The notes: a model not told the origin generated them from the letters alone. DNA of 64,000 nucleotides from Eutreptiella sp. 'Long Island Sound 2002' (GCA_964036045.1 OZ038382.1:132184556-132248555), one strand, 5' to 3'; positions 1 to 13,413 are shown, counted from the first letter of the stretch. Made by a program: numbers and translations.

Positions 1-3000
1 CACGTCCTTGACATCCAAGGAAATGTTCTTTTTCCTCAGATATTCCATCCAGATCGTGGTATACCTCGGCACAAAACTGCTCGGAGGCTCCCAGGAATCC
101 CTGGATGCGGCGAATCCCTTCCAACAGACTTTATATAGCCTCCCCCCAGGCGTCCCCGGGTCCGGCTTGTCCATCAGGATCCTCTCGGCGGTGAAGTCGT
201 CGTCCTCACCCTTGTCATCCGAGTCCAAATCGCCGGCTGTGAACTCGAAGGTGACGGGACGTCTGCTGGGGTCTGGTGCTCGGGGACGAAGCTGGGTATG
301 GTCGCGGTCCAGGATCTTGTTATCCCCCACACGAACCGCATACACATCCTGCCCGTCCTTCCAAACGATTACCCCCGGCACATACCAAGACGCCTGCTGA
401 TGCCTGGACAGGACATCCTTGTGGTGCCGCTCCACCCACACGGTGTCTCTGAGAGCATATTTCTGGACCTTTCCCTGCTTGAAGTACTTGGCCCTCTTAT
501 CATGCTCGCCCTGAAGTGCTTTGCTAACCTTGGCCGCCGTGTCGTCCGCCTCAGCCATCATAGCACCCGCATCCCGGGCCACTTTGCCATGGTTCAACCA
601 CGGGAGAGTGGCTGACACTCGATCCCGTAGGAACAGGATGCGATGGGGCGACAGTCCAGTGGGCCCCGGAAGGTCGTGGTACGCCTGGACTACTCTCCAC
701 AGCAAATTATACCAATTCCGGCCCGGTTCGTCAATGTGCAGCTGGCGGAACGTTTCGAACATCTGCCGCCCGGCCACCTCAGCCCGGCCATTCGACCGGC
801 TGTGGTACGCCACGGTCTTGGCGTGCTGAATCCCCATGTGCTTGCACATCGTTTTGAACCACGTCCCCACAAATTGACTGCTCTGATCGCTGCAGATGAC
901 AGCTGGGACATCAAAAATCGTCAGCCAATGCCTGATCATGGCGTTAGCGACGGTCTTGGCCTGCAGACCCACTCCATGCTTGTCCTTCTTGTCCTTCTTC
1001 TTGGACTTCTTGCCAGGGTCCGCCACAATATACCCGCTGTGCCTATTCACCGACAGGATGACACAGTCGTAGGTCTCTCCTTCCACGGTGACCTCAGGCA
1101 TGGCGAACACATCCATGGCCACGGACCGAATAAGGGCCTCTGTTATAGCCGTGTACACCGGATTGCCCGCGGTGGAGTGGTTGGGGCTCTTGGTGGCCCC
1201 ACACACGGCACAGTCGCTGCAGTACTTGTCCAGGATGGCGTAGTACCCCGATGGGAACTTGAAGCGCCACTCCAGGTCCTGCTGCATCTTGTCCCGACCA
1301 GGATGCATGAGCTGGGTGTTATGCCAGTGGTCAATGAGCTCTTCCATTCGGTTCTCAGGGACCAATAGCTTGTCCTTGAGGAATAATTTATCCCCATCCT
1401 CGGTCAAGCCCTCAGGCCATTCGTCGTCCGACGGGGCGCTCACGGCATTCCAATACCTGCTCCAGTGCTCGGATGCCACATGGTCATCCGACCAGTCTTC
1501 TGTGAGCACCGACCTGACTAGCTCTACAGGGGCCACCATCCATTGCTCGAGGGTTTCCTCTCGAATAGCTTGGACTCGGGCGCCCCGGAACTTGGCCAGG
1601 TCTGTACGGTTTGCCATCACCACAAAGCACTTGACCCCCTCTTGCTCCATGGCCTTCTCCATCTCGCTGATGCGCTTGGCCTCCTCGGTCTCCTCGGCGT
1701 CCCCATGGCTGGATATGTCCATCCATGCCTTGCCCGCGGGGTAGGCCCATCGACTGAGGCAATCCGCCACAGTGTTGTCCTTCCCCTGGACGTATACCAC
1801 GCTGAGGTTGAACTTGGCGAACCTCTTGTGCCACCGGGCCCTCCTTGCCGCCGGTCCCGAGGGGGTGTCGACGTGCTCCTTGTGCCAGCTCTGTAAGGAC
1901 TGATGGTCCGTGCTAACCACCACTGATTGTAAGCCGATGTGGCCAGACCATTTCCTGAGCGCACAAACAATGGCGTACGTCTCCTTGTCCCTCGCGGTCC
2001 AGGTTCGACGTTGGCCCTCGGCCAGGATCCGGCTCCAAAACGCCACGGGTACGTGCGACCCGTCGTCCCGGACCTGCTTGAGGACTGCCCCTACAGCATA
2101 GTCCGAGGCGTTCGTCCGTAGCACAAATCCCTTGTCCAGGTCCACCAGGAATAGCCCCAGCTGCCCCAGGGGTCGCTCCTTCAGGCGGCTGAACGCATCT
2201 TCGGCCTCAGGGGTCCAGGCAAGCTTCTTCTTGCTCCCCTTCCGGCCATCGAACTTGCCCACCTGCAGCATCTTGTGCAGCGGGCCTGAGAGTTCTGCAG
2301 ACTTCCGGACATAGCCCGAATAGTAATTGCAGAACCCCATGAAGGACCGGAGTTCGCTTATGGTCTCGGGCTTCTCCCATTGGTGCAGAGACGCCAGCTT
2401 CCCAGGCATGGAACGGCGTTGCCCGTGACCAACCACGTGACCCGTGAACTCCACTTCCCTCACGAAGAGTGAGGCTTTGGTGGGCTTGCACACCATGTTG
2501 TGCTTGTCCAGCTCACTGAGCACTCGGCGCAGATCCTTCTCATGCGCTTCGATGAGCTCGTCCTCAGTCATGTCCTCCGTGCCGGACCCGCTGATGATGT
2601 CATCCACAAAGGGGTCGGCACAATCCCGGACTGGACCAAGTAGGTCCTCCATCATGCGCTGGAAAGCGGCGTTGCCATTCTTGGCGCCCATAGGCACCAC
2701 GTTCCACTGCATGGGCCCCAGCAGCGTCGACATCGCTGTGCAGGGCCTGGAGTCCGGGTGTAGCGGCATCAGGTGATAGCCGTGTTTCAGGTCTAACACC
2801 GTGAAGATCCGCTTTTTTTGTTGTTTTTGGAGGATGGTGTCGATCAGGGGAAGCGAGTACGAGTCGTGCTCGGTTTGCTTGTTCGAACCCCTGTAATCCA
2901 CCACCAACCTCCACTCGCCCTTCTTTTTCTTGGGCACGATAAAGGCTGGGCTGGCCCACTCACTGTCGGAGGGTTCGATCCAGCCCCGCTCAATAAACTC

Positions 3001-4662
3001 GGCCAACAACTTCTTCATGGCCTCGGCCCGACCGCTCTGAAGTTGGTACTCCCGATGACGATAGATCTTGGGGTTCGGCTTCAGCTTGATCCTCGCTGTA
3101 CCAAACCTCCCACAATCTGGAGGGTTTTCATTGGCGACGCCACTGACTAGCTGCGGATAGGCATTTATCAGCCTCTCCTTCAGCTCTGCAACCTTCGGGT
3201 TCTCCTGGGCCTCTTCAGCCGGTTGCTTCGATATCGATACAACCGACCGCACTGCGGTATAGGCCTCTTCCGGGTCCGAGTCCGACTTCTCCTCGTCCGA
3301 TATGCCGTCTTCATCGTCGTGGGGTGCACTTCCGACCGATAATCTTCGGAAATTTACGGCATCAGGCGAGTTCTTGTCGCTACCGGCCCCCAGTCTTGGA
3401 AAATCCCACGTTGGCGGGTCCGACCCAACCGGACCATCATATTGGTCCGCGATGGGATCATTGACCCTCGCCACGAACTCATCCTTCTCGTACTTACCGG
3501 TGATTGACATGTTTTCATCCCACCAATGCGGAGATGTGACCATGGCCCGCCCTTTCTTGGCTGCCACATGGTCGTGCATCCCCATCCGCATGTAGTCGAC
3601 GACGTGGTGGATGTCGGCGTGGGAGAGGACGTCAATGCCATCCATTGGCTGATCCGTCCCCTCCTTGGGCTCAAACATGACCCGCATGGGCACCGCCTCG
3701 ACCTTACGGATGAATGCTTCATCACCCGTGGGCTCGGCTTGCACCCCATCCACCAGGAAAGCGTTGGTACCCCACGCTTGACCCGGGGAGGGCATTGATA
3801 AACCCTTGGCGTCGATGAACAACTCCTCCTCTGGCCGGAATGACATCTTGTTCAGGGTGATGGAGTCCAGCGTTGATTTGAGGCCTTCCAGCGGACATGG
3901 GGTGGATCCTATGCCGGTTATGACCAGGATCTCCTTCGCCCTATCCGCGACGATCTTCTCCACCGTACGTCTGGTATTTTCCAGGGAGCCATGCCAATAC
4001 ATGGGCCCCCACTCCTTCGAACCCCAATACCTGTGGCAGGCTGAGTCTCCTCGATGCCAATGCCTCCTACACTTCCTCAAAAGTGGGGCATCCCGGGAAG
4101 CGAAGACGTCCGTCTCGGGCGCTTCGGCTTTCAGCGTCTGGATCATCCTGGCATACACCTGCGGCGCTATTCCATACTCCGTGAGCTGAACTCCGCGGTC
4201 TCCTCTGGACTTGACACCCACAGCTTGCACCGCTTGAACGATCCGATCCTCTTCCTCAGCATTCCATTGGGCTGATCCGCATGCATAGTCCGTGGACAGC
4301 CATGTAAGGCATTCATTATCCTCCCGGACCAGCGTTACACGATGGGGAAGGGCTCCAATAGCGTTTCCCACCATGAAGTCATACCCCATGATCATATCCC
4401 AATCTGTAATGTCGGCCACATAGAAGTTCCCGGATAGAGTGCTTCTCTTCGCCAAATCAGGGCGGTTCAAGCGCTCATGCTCCCAGAATTCCATATTGAT
4501 AGTGGCCTCATGGGTGCTACCACCTATATTTTCTCTCTTGGCCACCTTCAGGCGTACCGGTCTACGGCTGGGCTGCAGGGATTCCTCCTTGAACAACCCT
4601 CTCCGGACCAGTCTCACCTGGGCACCCGTATCCACCAAAACATCCACCACCAACTCCTCTTG
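1..4662 (-). CDS. pol: Ty3/gypsy chromovirus pol (protease-RT-RNase H-integrase-chromodomain), element A, C-terminus beyond window
   Basis: I read the minus strand in the frame whose triplets begin at position 1 and found no stop from 4662 down to 1 (about 1,554 codons). Order of domains: aspartic protease motif DTGA (4621-4632); reverse transcriptase with FVDD (2599-2610); RNase H; integrase zinc finger (two His about 1301-1332, Cys pairs about 1197-1225); integrase catalytic Asp 1111-1113, Asp 886-888 and Glu 778-780, with exactly 35 residues between the last two; then a chromodomain running into the window edge. The RNase H motif that reads TDAS in element B reads TNAS here (AAC codon 2110-2112), so its first catalytic acid is lost. 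The frame is preceded by an in-frame TGA (4663-4665) just before the protease. Known family: chromoviral Ty3/gypsy. Inference: recently active, now probably defective. Confidence 0.9.
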
Positions 4663-4926
4663 TCAGCACCGTACACGCACCTTCAAGTGCAACTGCCGCT
4701 CGTCACCATGCGGTGTATGGACGACTCTCACGGCATGCAACTCTAGCACATCCTGGTGCATCAGGACTTCGAGGGTATGATCACGGATGGTGTAGATCCT
4801 GGGCTGGTCCTGCCCGTCCACGGGGCTCTCCGTGGTCGCTCCTTCTTTCGTTCCACGTCCCTTGCCCACATACACTTCCCTTGGCAGGGCGCTACAGGGG
4901 TTTTTGAATGTTCTTAACCGCATCAA
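4663..4926 (-). pseudogene. Pre-protease segment of element A pol, cut by in-frame stop
   Basis: This stretch is in the same frame as the long pol reading frame and ends at a TGA (4663-4665). Its last residues (RQLHLKVRV) match the segment just before the protease active site in element B (RQLHLKVRA at about 18,490-18,516), so the stop lies inside a once continuous protein about 10 residues ahead of DTGA. A further in-frame TAG sits at 4960-4962. No ATG lies between the stop and the protease motif that would rescue a full protease. The stop could be a readthrough signal, but the surrounding lesions make simple decay more likely. Confidence 0.6.
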
Positions 4927-5102
4927 CTTGTTCTGGCGCTGACGTCCCCCAAAAGGGCGCTACAGGGGTTGGGAGTGACGAAACTCAGTGGTTATGGCTC
5001 TTCTCGAGTTTTCTTCGGCACCCGATGTGCCTTCGCTTTCTCTAGGATTCCAGTGATTTTCAGAGGAGAGAGCTCCGGGGTCCCACTCCCGTGGGGGCTC
5101 CT

Positions 5103-8100
5103 CTAGACGTGGCCTGCCGCAGCTCCCTCCTGCTGCGATCCGCTCAGACTTTGTCCACCACGTTGCTGGGCTTTGAGTTCCTCCAACGTCCTCAACATGT
5201 CCTCAGCAACCTCCGCGATCGACCTCACGCGTCGGTCTGGGCCGGGTCCTCCACTAAAGCCTTTTCCTCCGCCTTTCCCTTGGCCCTTTCCTTGGCCTTT
5301 TCCACCGTCTCTGCCCTTTGCCTTCCAATCGGCAATTCGTTGCTTCTTGGGTTTCTTGTCGGGATGGGCGGCAAAGTAGGTCTTCTTGTCCTCCTCATTA
5401 ACCTTGCAATGCCGGTGGTCATGTGCATGGTTGTTCCCCTTGCCGTAGCGGACCCGGCAACCTTAGTGCTGTGATCTGTACTCGCGGAGCGAGAGCGGCG
5501 GGTTCCCGATCCTCCGTGGTTCCTTGCGGTTCTGGTTGACCCTTGGGCCTAGGCGGTTCCACCTGGACCTGTCCTGCCCATGCTCCTTCATATTGTGCGC
5601 AACCAACGCGAAGCAGTGGGCGTCTTCATGATCCTCTTGGGTGGTCACGGTCCAGAGATCTTGGCCGCTTCCACTCCCTTCCTCCGCGGTGCCGACCGTG
5701 TCACCCTTGACCTCTCGGTGTTGGCAATCTTCCTGACGACCTTGATGTGCATGGCCCTGTCGATCCTGCACGTGAATCTCTTTCTGGGCGTTGAGCTTCA
5801 GCTCGACCGTGATGTACTTCACGATCTCGTCCAGGCTCATGCGGGCGAAGATGACCTGCATCCTCAGCGGCTCTCCGCGCCTCCACTCCGCGTTGTTGAG
5901 GCGCATCAGCCTTTGCCCCATGGTGTCGCCGAATACCTCTACGTAGACGGCGTTCTTCAACCCCAACATTTGGCTGGGCTCGCCGAGGTTTGGCCAGTAA
6001 AACTCCATTATTCCGGCGTGGGTGTCCTCCGATGCCATGATCCGTACGGCCACGCGCTTCTCTGCTCTCTTCTTTTCCTCGTCCTCCACTCTCCTCTTCC
6101 AGTGGCCGGGGAGGACGTCCTTCAGCAGGTGTCAGATCTCGCTGGCCTCATTCCAGTCCTCCACCAGCTTGAGGCTTCTTCGGTACTTGCGGATGTACCG
6201 ATTCCATTACCCGGACCCTCAACTCCCCGCGCTCCAGCAGCAGCGGAATGGACCACAAATCCTCCAACTTCTGGTTGGGGGCGTCCACTTGCTCCTCGTC
6301 CTCCAGCCACTGGAGGCAGGCCTGCTCCGTCTGGATCAATCCCTCGCGGATCTGATCCCTGAGCTCCTCGTTGAGGTCCTGCGCCAGCCTGTGTGGGAAT
6401 GTTCGACATACCCACTTGTCCCTTGGCGCTCCCTTCATCTCGCCGACGTCCTCCTCGGCGAAGTCCTCCCAATCCAGGATGAAGTCATCCAGGTTGGAGG
6501 GGTTGCCATCGTAGTAGGGGATTTTCATTCACCTGAGGTCGTCAATCCTGATGGCGTCTCCAACGTCCGCAGCCACCACTCCACCGAGACGGATACCACC
6601 TGTGGCCAGGGGGTGTGAGTACACTCCCCGTACATCCCTCTCCTCCATGGAGTGCGGTCCAGTTGGGCCTGAACCCATGGGGTTTGGGATGCGGGAAGGA
6701 CTTGCTCCACCAGCTGTCCATATCCCCGTAGTCGGGTCCTTCACCCACAGGTTTCCGCCTGGATGGCCTCGACCATGTCCGTCGGCCCTTCCCATGGTTC
6801 CCCCCTGCATGGTGTGGATCTCCTCTTCCGCATAAACTGCATGGGCAGCCGTAGTGGTCGGTGGATCCTGGGCGGCATGGGACATCTGTACCGTCAAGCT
6901 CCTCAGGTCCGTGGTTGCGTGCTCTTCCCGCATGGACCCAGCTGGTGCCATATGCTCCCCGAGCATTATGGATTCGCTGAACATGGGAACAAGCGGCAGC
7001 GCACCCGGGTAAACAGGCGGAGGCGCGTAAGGTGCCTCTGCAGGGCCGCCCATGGGTTGCTCCATGGCGCTCCTGAGGGTCTTAACCCGCTCTACCAGCT
7101 CTGCCGTTGCCGGCCTTGCCGGGAGCTCTGGACCCGAGGCGAGGGGTTGTAACTCCTCTATCCTTTTCAGGCGTCCCCACATGTCCTCCACCAGGTGGAG
7201 GAGGCTGTCCACCACTCGCTGCTGCTTCTGCAGGGCCATCTCCAGCTTCTCCCGGTACCGGTCCTGATCCGCTCGCAGCTCAGCCATGTCTCTCTCCGCT
7301 TCCGACTGGTTATCCAGGATACCCGCGATGTCCTCCTCTAGGCCGTCCTTCTGGTTGTCCAGGCGGTCGAGGCTGCTGCAGGATGGCGTCCATCCGCATC
7401 TTTGGGTACTTGCCGATGAGGAAGGATACGTGCTCGCAGTGGCACTCAACGTGCTTTCCACCTGATCCGGCGCATCCCACGGTTCCCGGCGCCTCGGACT
7501 CCTCCGCCATGGGTGTATCGCCCATGTTATCCCGCGTTAGCTCCGTGTGCCGGGCCACAGGCGCCGTTCTGGCTCTGGTAGGCCTCTCCAACGCCTCGGC
7601 GTCATGCTCCAGGCTGGGTTCTGGGGCCGTGTGCGCCCTTGTGGGCGGTATGGCCATCTCCTCCGACTCCGAAGGGAAAGCGGTCCGATAGCCATCGGAA
7701 TGCCCCTCGGAATCTGCAGCTGACCACAGCCTGAGCGGGCTGGGATCCGTCTCCATCGCCCTGGCTTCCGCCGCGGGTTTTGGGGACCCGCGCTTCCGGT
7801 AACGCCGGGCTCTGCCGTTGCTGCCAGTCTCCTCCAACTCCTCCGCAGCAGAGCGGAGATTGCAAGCCTTGCGGCATTGCCTTTCACACATGGAGGCCAG
7901 GTCCTCCATGTCTAGCCCATGTCCTACAAGGGCTCTCCGTCCTGAGCATCTTCGCTCTTCTCGGGCTTCCAAGTCCGGCGTCGACTCCACGGACTCAACG
8001 ATCTGCACCCGGGGCGTCCTTGAGCAGGGCTCACGAGGGCCCAAGTCCCCGGTGCGGCGGTAGGGGGCAGGTACTCCTCTGCTACTATAAACAAGGTCCC

Positions 8101-8179
8101 TACCAGGACCGGCCCCTGCTGTACCCCTTCCACCATTTCCTGTCACTCCTATGGTCCTGCTTCCCACCAGGTTCTGCAT
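5103..8179 (-). pseudogene. gag: Degenerate gag of chromovirus element A
   Basis: Gag remains are spread over three minus-strand frames. 8179-7310 holds an N-terminal region with a CX3CX3C motif (CERQCRKAC) that matches element B (CERVCGVPC). 7461-6148 holds coiled-coil sequence and the start of the capsid-like core (YYDGNPSNLDDF; element B has MYEGNPLNLDRF), crossed by a TGA at 6529-6531. The frame then shifts near 6205, an in-frame TGA follows near 6134, and 6089-5463 continues the core (RMSLDEIVKYI, element B RMSCDEILEWV). The nucleocapsid zinc-knuckle region and a K/G-rich tail follow in another frame and end at a TAG (5103-5105). At least one frameshift and several stops show this gag is not translatable as one protein. 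Confidence 0.8.
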
Positions 8180-8199
8180 GATCTTGCCCTATCCTGCAC

Positions 8200-9170
8200 A
8201 ATTTCCCACAAAAAATAGTAAAATATGGCTCCTTCACACAACGCCTGATCCCTTGCAATAACCAACTCCCAAGTACAAAAGCTTCAATCCAAATAATCTA
8301 CACTGAGGGCTTCCAAGGGTGTTTGAGTTCCCGCGTCAACACTGAACAACTCCTTTCAACATGCCGGTCAACTCACGGTGCACACGGAGACAAGGGCGTT
8401 GGGCATGTACATAGAAATGCACCAAAATCGATCAAGAAGCCCGAAAAAAAAAGACACTCAGAAAGTCGCATTAAAATATTCGGTTGCATGGTTCAAGAGT
8501 TATATATCACTTTGTACCCTGTTGACCATTATCCCTTGCTACACCGGGCATATGTATACATCAAAGGCGCTTGACGCTTCCTAAATTAAGTTGAGACCAA
8601 GGCGATTGCAGCCCATATCTGAAAATTGTAACTCCTCGCAGTGAGCCGGAGATATGATTCTTCAAAGTTGCATCACGAATCAATTTTGTTTCGCCTATAT
8701 CTCCAAAAAAAATGAAGGAGACAACAAAAGGAAGGTTGATTCATGATAGGGGAAAAATGTAGGACCACTCGAAATGCATCATATCAAGTGCGGCGACCTT
8801 GAAGTCCAAAATCCGATTCTGAATGTCTGAAAAAATCGGATTAATTTTGCGAGTGTATAACATGAAAATTGCGGAAGCAACAAACCCTTTACTGATGAAA
8901 TCTGACCCTTCATCGGGGTTTCCGCTAAAATATCTGGAAATAACAGTTAACCAATCGGTTACCGCAAAACCGCGAGCCAACTGACAGTCGCCGATACATT
9001 GACAATCAGAACGGACAGCTGAAAAATTACGGAAACATTATGATAAAAAAACCCTGTTGATTCCTGATATTCTGATATATAAATCTCAGCCGGCGGCGCC
9101 TCGGTATTGAATGTGGCCGCTCATAGCTGGAATGGCCTAGCCTATCACACTATCACATCAGGTTAGGTCA
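8200..9170 (-). repeat. Probable 5' LTR of element A (limits approximate)
   Basis: The stretch upstream (right) of the element A gag is, on the minus strand, a diverged relative of the first ~700 bp of the element B LTR. Both share ATCAGAATATCAGGAATCAA followed by the same order of blocks (TTCCGCAATTTTCA, ACACTCGC). The terminal TG and the junction with flanking DNA could not be fixed by eye. Open frames inside it follow the repeat rather than a gene; no independent gene is seen in 8,180-9,275. Confidence 0.55.
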
Positions 9171-9275
9171 GGTGCATGGGAGAGTATGATATCAGCCAAT
9201 GGCGGCTTGCCGGCCCATAGATACACACCCCAAGTGACCCAAAGATGGCCACGGGGGTCCGAACTGGCTTCAATA

Positions 9276-10387
9276 GTCAGGGGGTAGCCTATCAAGTTCC
9301 TGCATCAGAGGCCCTTGGTAAATCAATAGTCAGGGGGTAGCCTATCAAGTTCGTGCATCAGAGCCCCCGGGTAAATCGATAGTCAGGGGGTAGCCTATCA
9401 AGTTCGTGCATCAGAGGCCCCTGGCAAATCAATAGTCAGGGGGTGGCCTATCAAGTTCGTGAATCAGAGGCCCCTGGCAAATCAATAGTCAGGGGGTAGC
9501 CTATCAAGTTCGTGCATCAGAGGCCCCCGGTAAATCAATAGTCAGGGGGTAGCCTATCAAGTTTGTGCATCAGAGGCCCCTGGCAAATGAAACGTCAGGG
9601 GGTAGCCTATCAAGTGTTTGCGTCAGAAGCCCCCGGTAAATCAATAGTCAGGGGGTAGCCTATCAAGTTCGTGCATCAGAGGCCCTGGGTAAATCAATAG
9701 TCAGGGGGTAGCTTATCAAGTTCGTGCATCAGAGGCCCGGGGTAAATCGATAGTCAGGGGGTAGCCTATCAAGTTCGTGCATCAGAAGCCCTTGGCAAAT
9801 CAATAGTCAGGGGGTAGCCTATCAAGTTCGTGCATCAGAGGCCCCCGGTAAATCAATAGTCAGGGGGTAGCCTATCAAGTTCGTGCATCAGAAGCCCTTG
9901 GCAAATCAATAGTCAGGGGGTAGCCTATCAAGTTCGTGCATCAGAGGCCCTCGCAAATGAATAGTCAGGGGGTAGCCTATCAAGTTCGTGCATCAGAGGC
10001 CCCCGGTAAATCAATAGTCAGGGGGTAGCCTATCAAGTTCGTGCATCAGAAGCCCTTGGCAAATCAATAGTCAGGGGGTAGCCTATCAAGTTCGTGCATC
10101 GGAGGCCCCTGGGTAAACCAATAGTCAGGGGGTAGCCTATCAAGTTTGTGCATCAGAGGCCCCCGGTAAATCAACAGTTACGGGCAGGCCTATCAAGTTC
10201 GTGCATCAGAGGCCCTGGGTAAACCAATAGTCAGGGGGTAGCCTATCAAGTTCGTGCATCAGAGGCCCCTGGCAAATCAATAGTCAGGGGGTAGCCTATC
10301 AAATTCGTGCATCAGAGGCCGCTGGCAAATCAATAGTCAGGGGGTAGCCTATCAGAGGCCCCCAGTAAATCAATAGTCAGTGGGTAG
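9276..10387 (+). repeat. 53-bp tandem satellite array, left part
   Basis: About 21 head-to-tail copies of a ~53-bp unit that includes AGTCAGGGGGTAGCCTATCA and GTTCGTGCATCAGAGGCC. Copies differ by a few bases (CCCTTGG, CCCCCGG, CCCTGGG variants). There is no coding potential. The array is interrupted at 10,387/10,388 by chromovirus element B and resumes at 27,619. Confidence 0.95.
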
Positions 10388-13300
10388 TGAAGCGGTACCC
10401 AGAACCCCATGGCTAGGGCAGGGCATACAACCGGTCTCCGGTCCACTAACCCTATGTACGGAAGGGAAGACCGGTCTCCGGTCCACTAACCCCATGTACG
10501 GAAGGCGCCCATTGACGCCCGGTGCGAGCCCGGCGGGAGCGTGTTCCGTGCCGTAAAGCCCCGCATCGGCAACCGATGCACCGCCAGCGGAGATTTGTGT
10601 ATCAGAATATCAGGAATCAACAGGGTTTTGTTTGCATGTTGTTTCCGTCAATTTTTACGCTTCTGTTCTGATACTCACTGTTTTGACTGCTGGCGGTTGG
10701 ATAGCAACTTTACCGTAACCGCCAGTTTAACTGTTTATAATGGAAATTTTAACGCTATCCGTGACGAGGGCTCCAAAGTCTTCAGGAACTGCATGGATGC
10801 TTCCGCAATTTTCACATCTTACACTCGCAACCTTAATCCGAATTTTTCAGGATGTCGAAATCGGATTTTCGACTTCGACATCCCCGCACTTGATTTGACC
10901 TCTTTCGAGTGGATCTACGTGCTTCCCTATGCACGAATCAACTTTCCTTTTATCCTGCCCTCCATTTGTCTTAAAGATATGGGCAAAACAAAGTTGATTC
11001 GTGAGGCCACTTGTGAAGGTCATATCTCGTGTTGCTTGCGAGGAATGACAATAAGGAAACGTGGGATGTATTCACAATACTCCCGACGTAATTTGGGAAG
11101 CATCATATGCCTTGCGTCTCCACACGTGCGCGCTAGTGTAATGGATCATGGTCAAGAGGGTAGAGTTTGCGTTGTAACTCTATGGCCATGATATTGCGTG
11201 CGTTAAGATAGCTTTCGAGTGTAGCGCGCGAGTGTTGGTGTTGCATAGGAACTCTCCTTGAGTTCCTCTGAGCGATTGACACAAAGTTATGCCCTTGGAG
11301 AGGCATGACATATCGTGGGGGGAGCTACCTTTTTGGGCAATATGGAGTATGTGCCTTGTGTTGTGTTGCGTGCCCATTTGGCGGGTCCATCGCTCCAAGC
11401 CAAGCCCGCCAATGGACCTCATATTGTGCAAGCCCCTTCTCCATACTCCCTACGATCAATTGCGAGCCTAACCTTCGTGAAGGGAAGCTTGTGTGGCGAT
11501 CCCGAAGCGATGCGTTGGGAGCAAGGTGTGTGTTTTGCAATTTTCCATATTTTCATGTGCCCACTTGGGAAGTAGCGCTCGTAACCTTTCAAGGCGCCCC
11601 AAGTGGAGCACATATGTGGGATCGAATGTCATTGGTGTCAAATCATTGTGTTTAGAAGGATTAGTTAATTGCACGATCCAAGCCGAAGATATTATAATAT
11701 AATTGTGCACCTTTCAATGCACTTTTGTGTGTCTTTGTGCCAATTTTGCCGTTTTTGGCTCGTCATGATGTCCAGTGGCGACCGTATATCTCAACGTTGC
11801 GCTCAATTGACATCATTACCCAAGTATGTTATGAGGGTACATACTTCGGTCGCCAACATATCTTGGACCCGGCGAGTAACTCCTCTTGAGCTTGGCATAC
11901 CGTGGCCGCCATGTTGGCGATTTGGGACTATCCCAAATCATGGGCTCACTTGGCGACCCTGCCATACCCAATACCGGAGGAGTTGGGCGACGCCCAAAAG
12001 ATATGTTGGACACATATGACTTGATACCAATCCTCTGGCACACTCTGGTCCAAGTCGTGCATGTGCCTCATTTGCCCCAACCATGAGTGTGCGCATTTTT
12101 GGCCATTTTGTGCGATCTTTCACTTTTGCTGCCCGCCGTGCACTATGTTGAGCCCACCCGTGCACGCCGGACGCATGGACCAATGGACCATATATGACAT
12201 GGGTGTTATGCATAATGGTCCCCATGGTTCACACGCCACGTGGGCGAAGCGAAGCAACCTTCGTTAAGGCGCTAGCCCAAAGTGAGCGTGGGCAATTTTG
12301 CCATTTTGGCATTTGTGGACCCAAATGGGATTGTCATCACGCCGAGTGGCATGGAGATCTTTGGAAGCCAAGGGCATGGGAGACTTCGTTGGACTCCTGG
12401 TGGATCGCGTATGGAATGGCGGATCCGATCTCCAAGCCGGCGTGCAGATATACTATTGGGAGCACCCCAAATTTTGGCTCATTTCAGGCAGCCAAAATGA
12501 CCCCATTTTGGGACCCCAATTTCCCCCTTCCGTGTGGTCAATTGGCGGCCCCATTTCTCCATGCCCATAGGAAGCCCGGACCTAACTTCAAGTTGTACGC
12601 TCAGATATAATTCCTAGGTCCTGCCTCCTACCCTGTGAGCCATTGGCCTTACCTTGGCCGGGCGAGCCACGCGTGGGGATGACGCCAATTTTGGTGATTT
12701 TGGCATCATGGCCCCACTTGACTCATCCGTGTTGCCCTGATGCCGGGACCTCAGAGGGAACCAGGTTGGGTGAGGGCTCCAGGGAGTTCGTACTCGAGGG
12801 GCATAGGGTCAGTTGCCTCGTCCCTACCTCTGGTGGGTCCGGACCAGGGGTCAATTTTGGAGATTTTGTAGCTAATATCAGTTTGGGCTGAAACAGCCCA
12901 TTTTCAGCTACCAACTCCTGAGGGATAATGGCGGGGCCATATCTCTGGCTCAGAGAGGAGTTGGGACCTGCTGTTAAGGGAGCATAGGGAGCCACTGTCA
13001 GTTGGCCTTGGGGCTACTTGGCTTCCAGGAACTCGCCTGTGGCTGAGCGGGACACCTCCCCTATTGGCAGGGTTTCAGGGTCCGGACTGAGCAGGGCATG
13101 GGTTGTGTTTGAGCCCCCGCCCCCACCAGCCACTGAGAGGGTCGGACCTAGGATTGGGATACGAGTTAGGACTGAGTGTCTATTGTCCTGTGATGCCCTT
13201 ACCCCAGTCCAGTCTTGACCCCATGTGTACATATCCTGATGTGTTGCTGTACATACTTTCGTTCCCTTGTTGCAGAGTGGCAAGGATCCTGAAACGCTTT

Positions 13301-13413
13301 GTCACATGACATGAGCGCATTGATGCCCCTGTGAGCGTAGTGCTTTGCCTGCCTGCTCACTTGCGCGTGTCCACCGCAGCGTCCCGTGGCCGGCCCCCCA
13401 CGGGAACGCGTCA
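10388..13413 (+). repeat. 5' LTR of element B
   Basis: Starts TGAAGCGGTACCC and ends GCGTCA. The same 3,025-bp sequence, with scattered substitutions, recurs at 24,594-27,618. At about 3 kb it is long for a Ty3/gypsy LTR. Open frames of 60-216 codons inside it have no recognisable domains, and they overlap on both strands, as expected for non-coding DNA. Near the start a block containing GGTCTCCGGTCCACTAACCC is repeated twice (10,433 and 10,471). Confidence 0.95.

Noticed and set aside
1-3200. Numerous plus-strand open frames over element A pol (for example 643-1368)
   Set aside because: They are antisense to the well-supported pol reading frame, which has retroelement motifs in order.
9276-10387. 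CRISPR-like array
   Set aside because: The ~53-bp units are repeated throughout with no unique spacers, and the setting is a eukaryotic nuclear genome; it is a satellite.
10541-11191. 216-codon open frame repeated at 24,728-25,396
   Set aside because: It lies inside both LTRs, so its conservation follows from LTR identity. A diverged relative in the element A LTR keeps only part of the frame, and no domain is recognisable.
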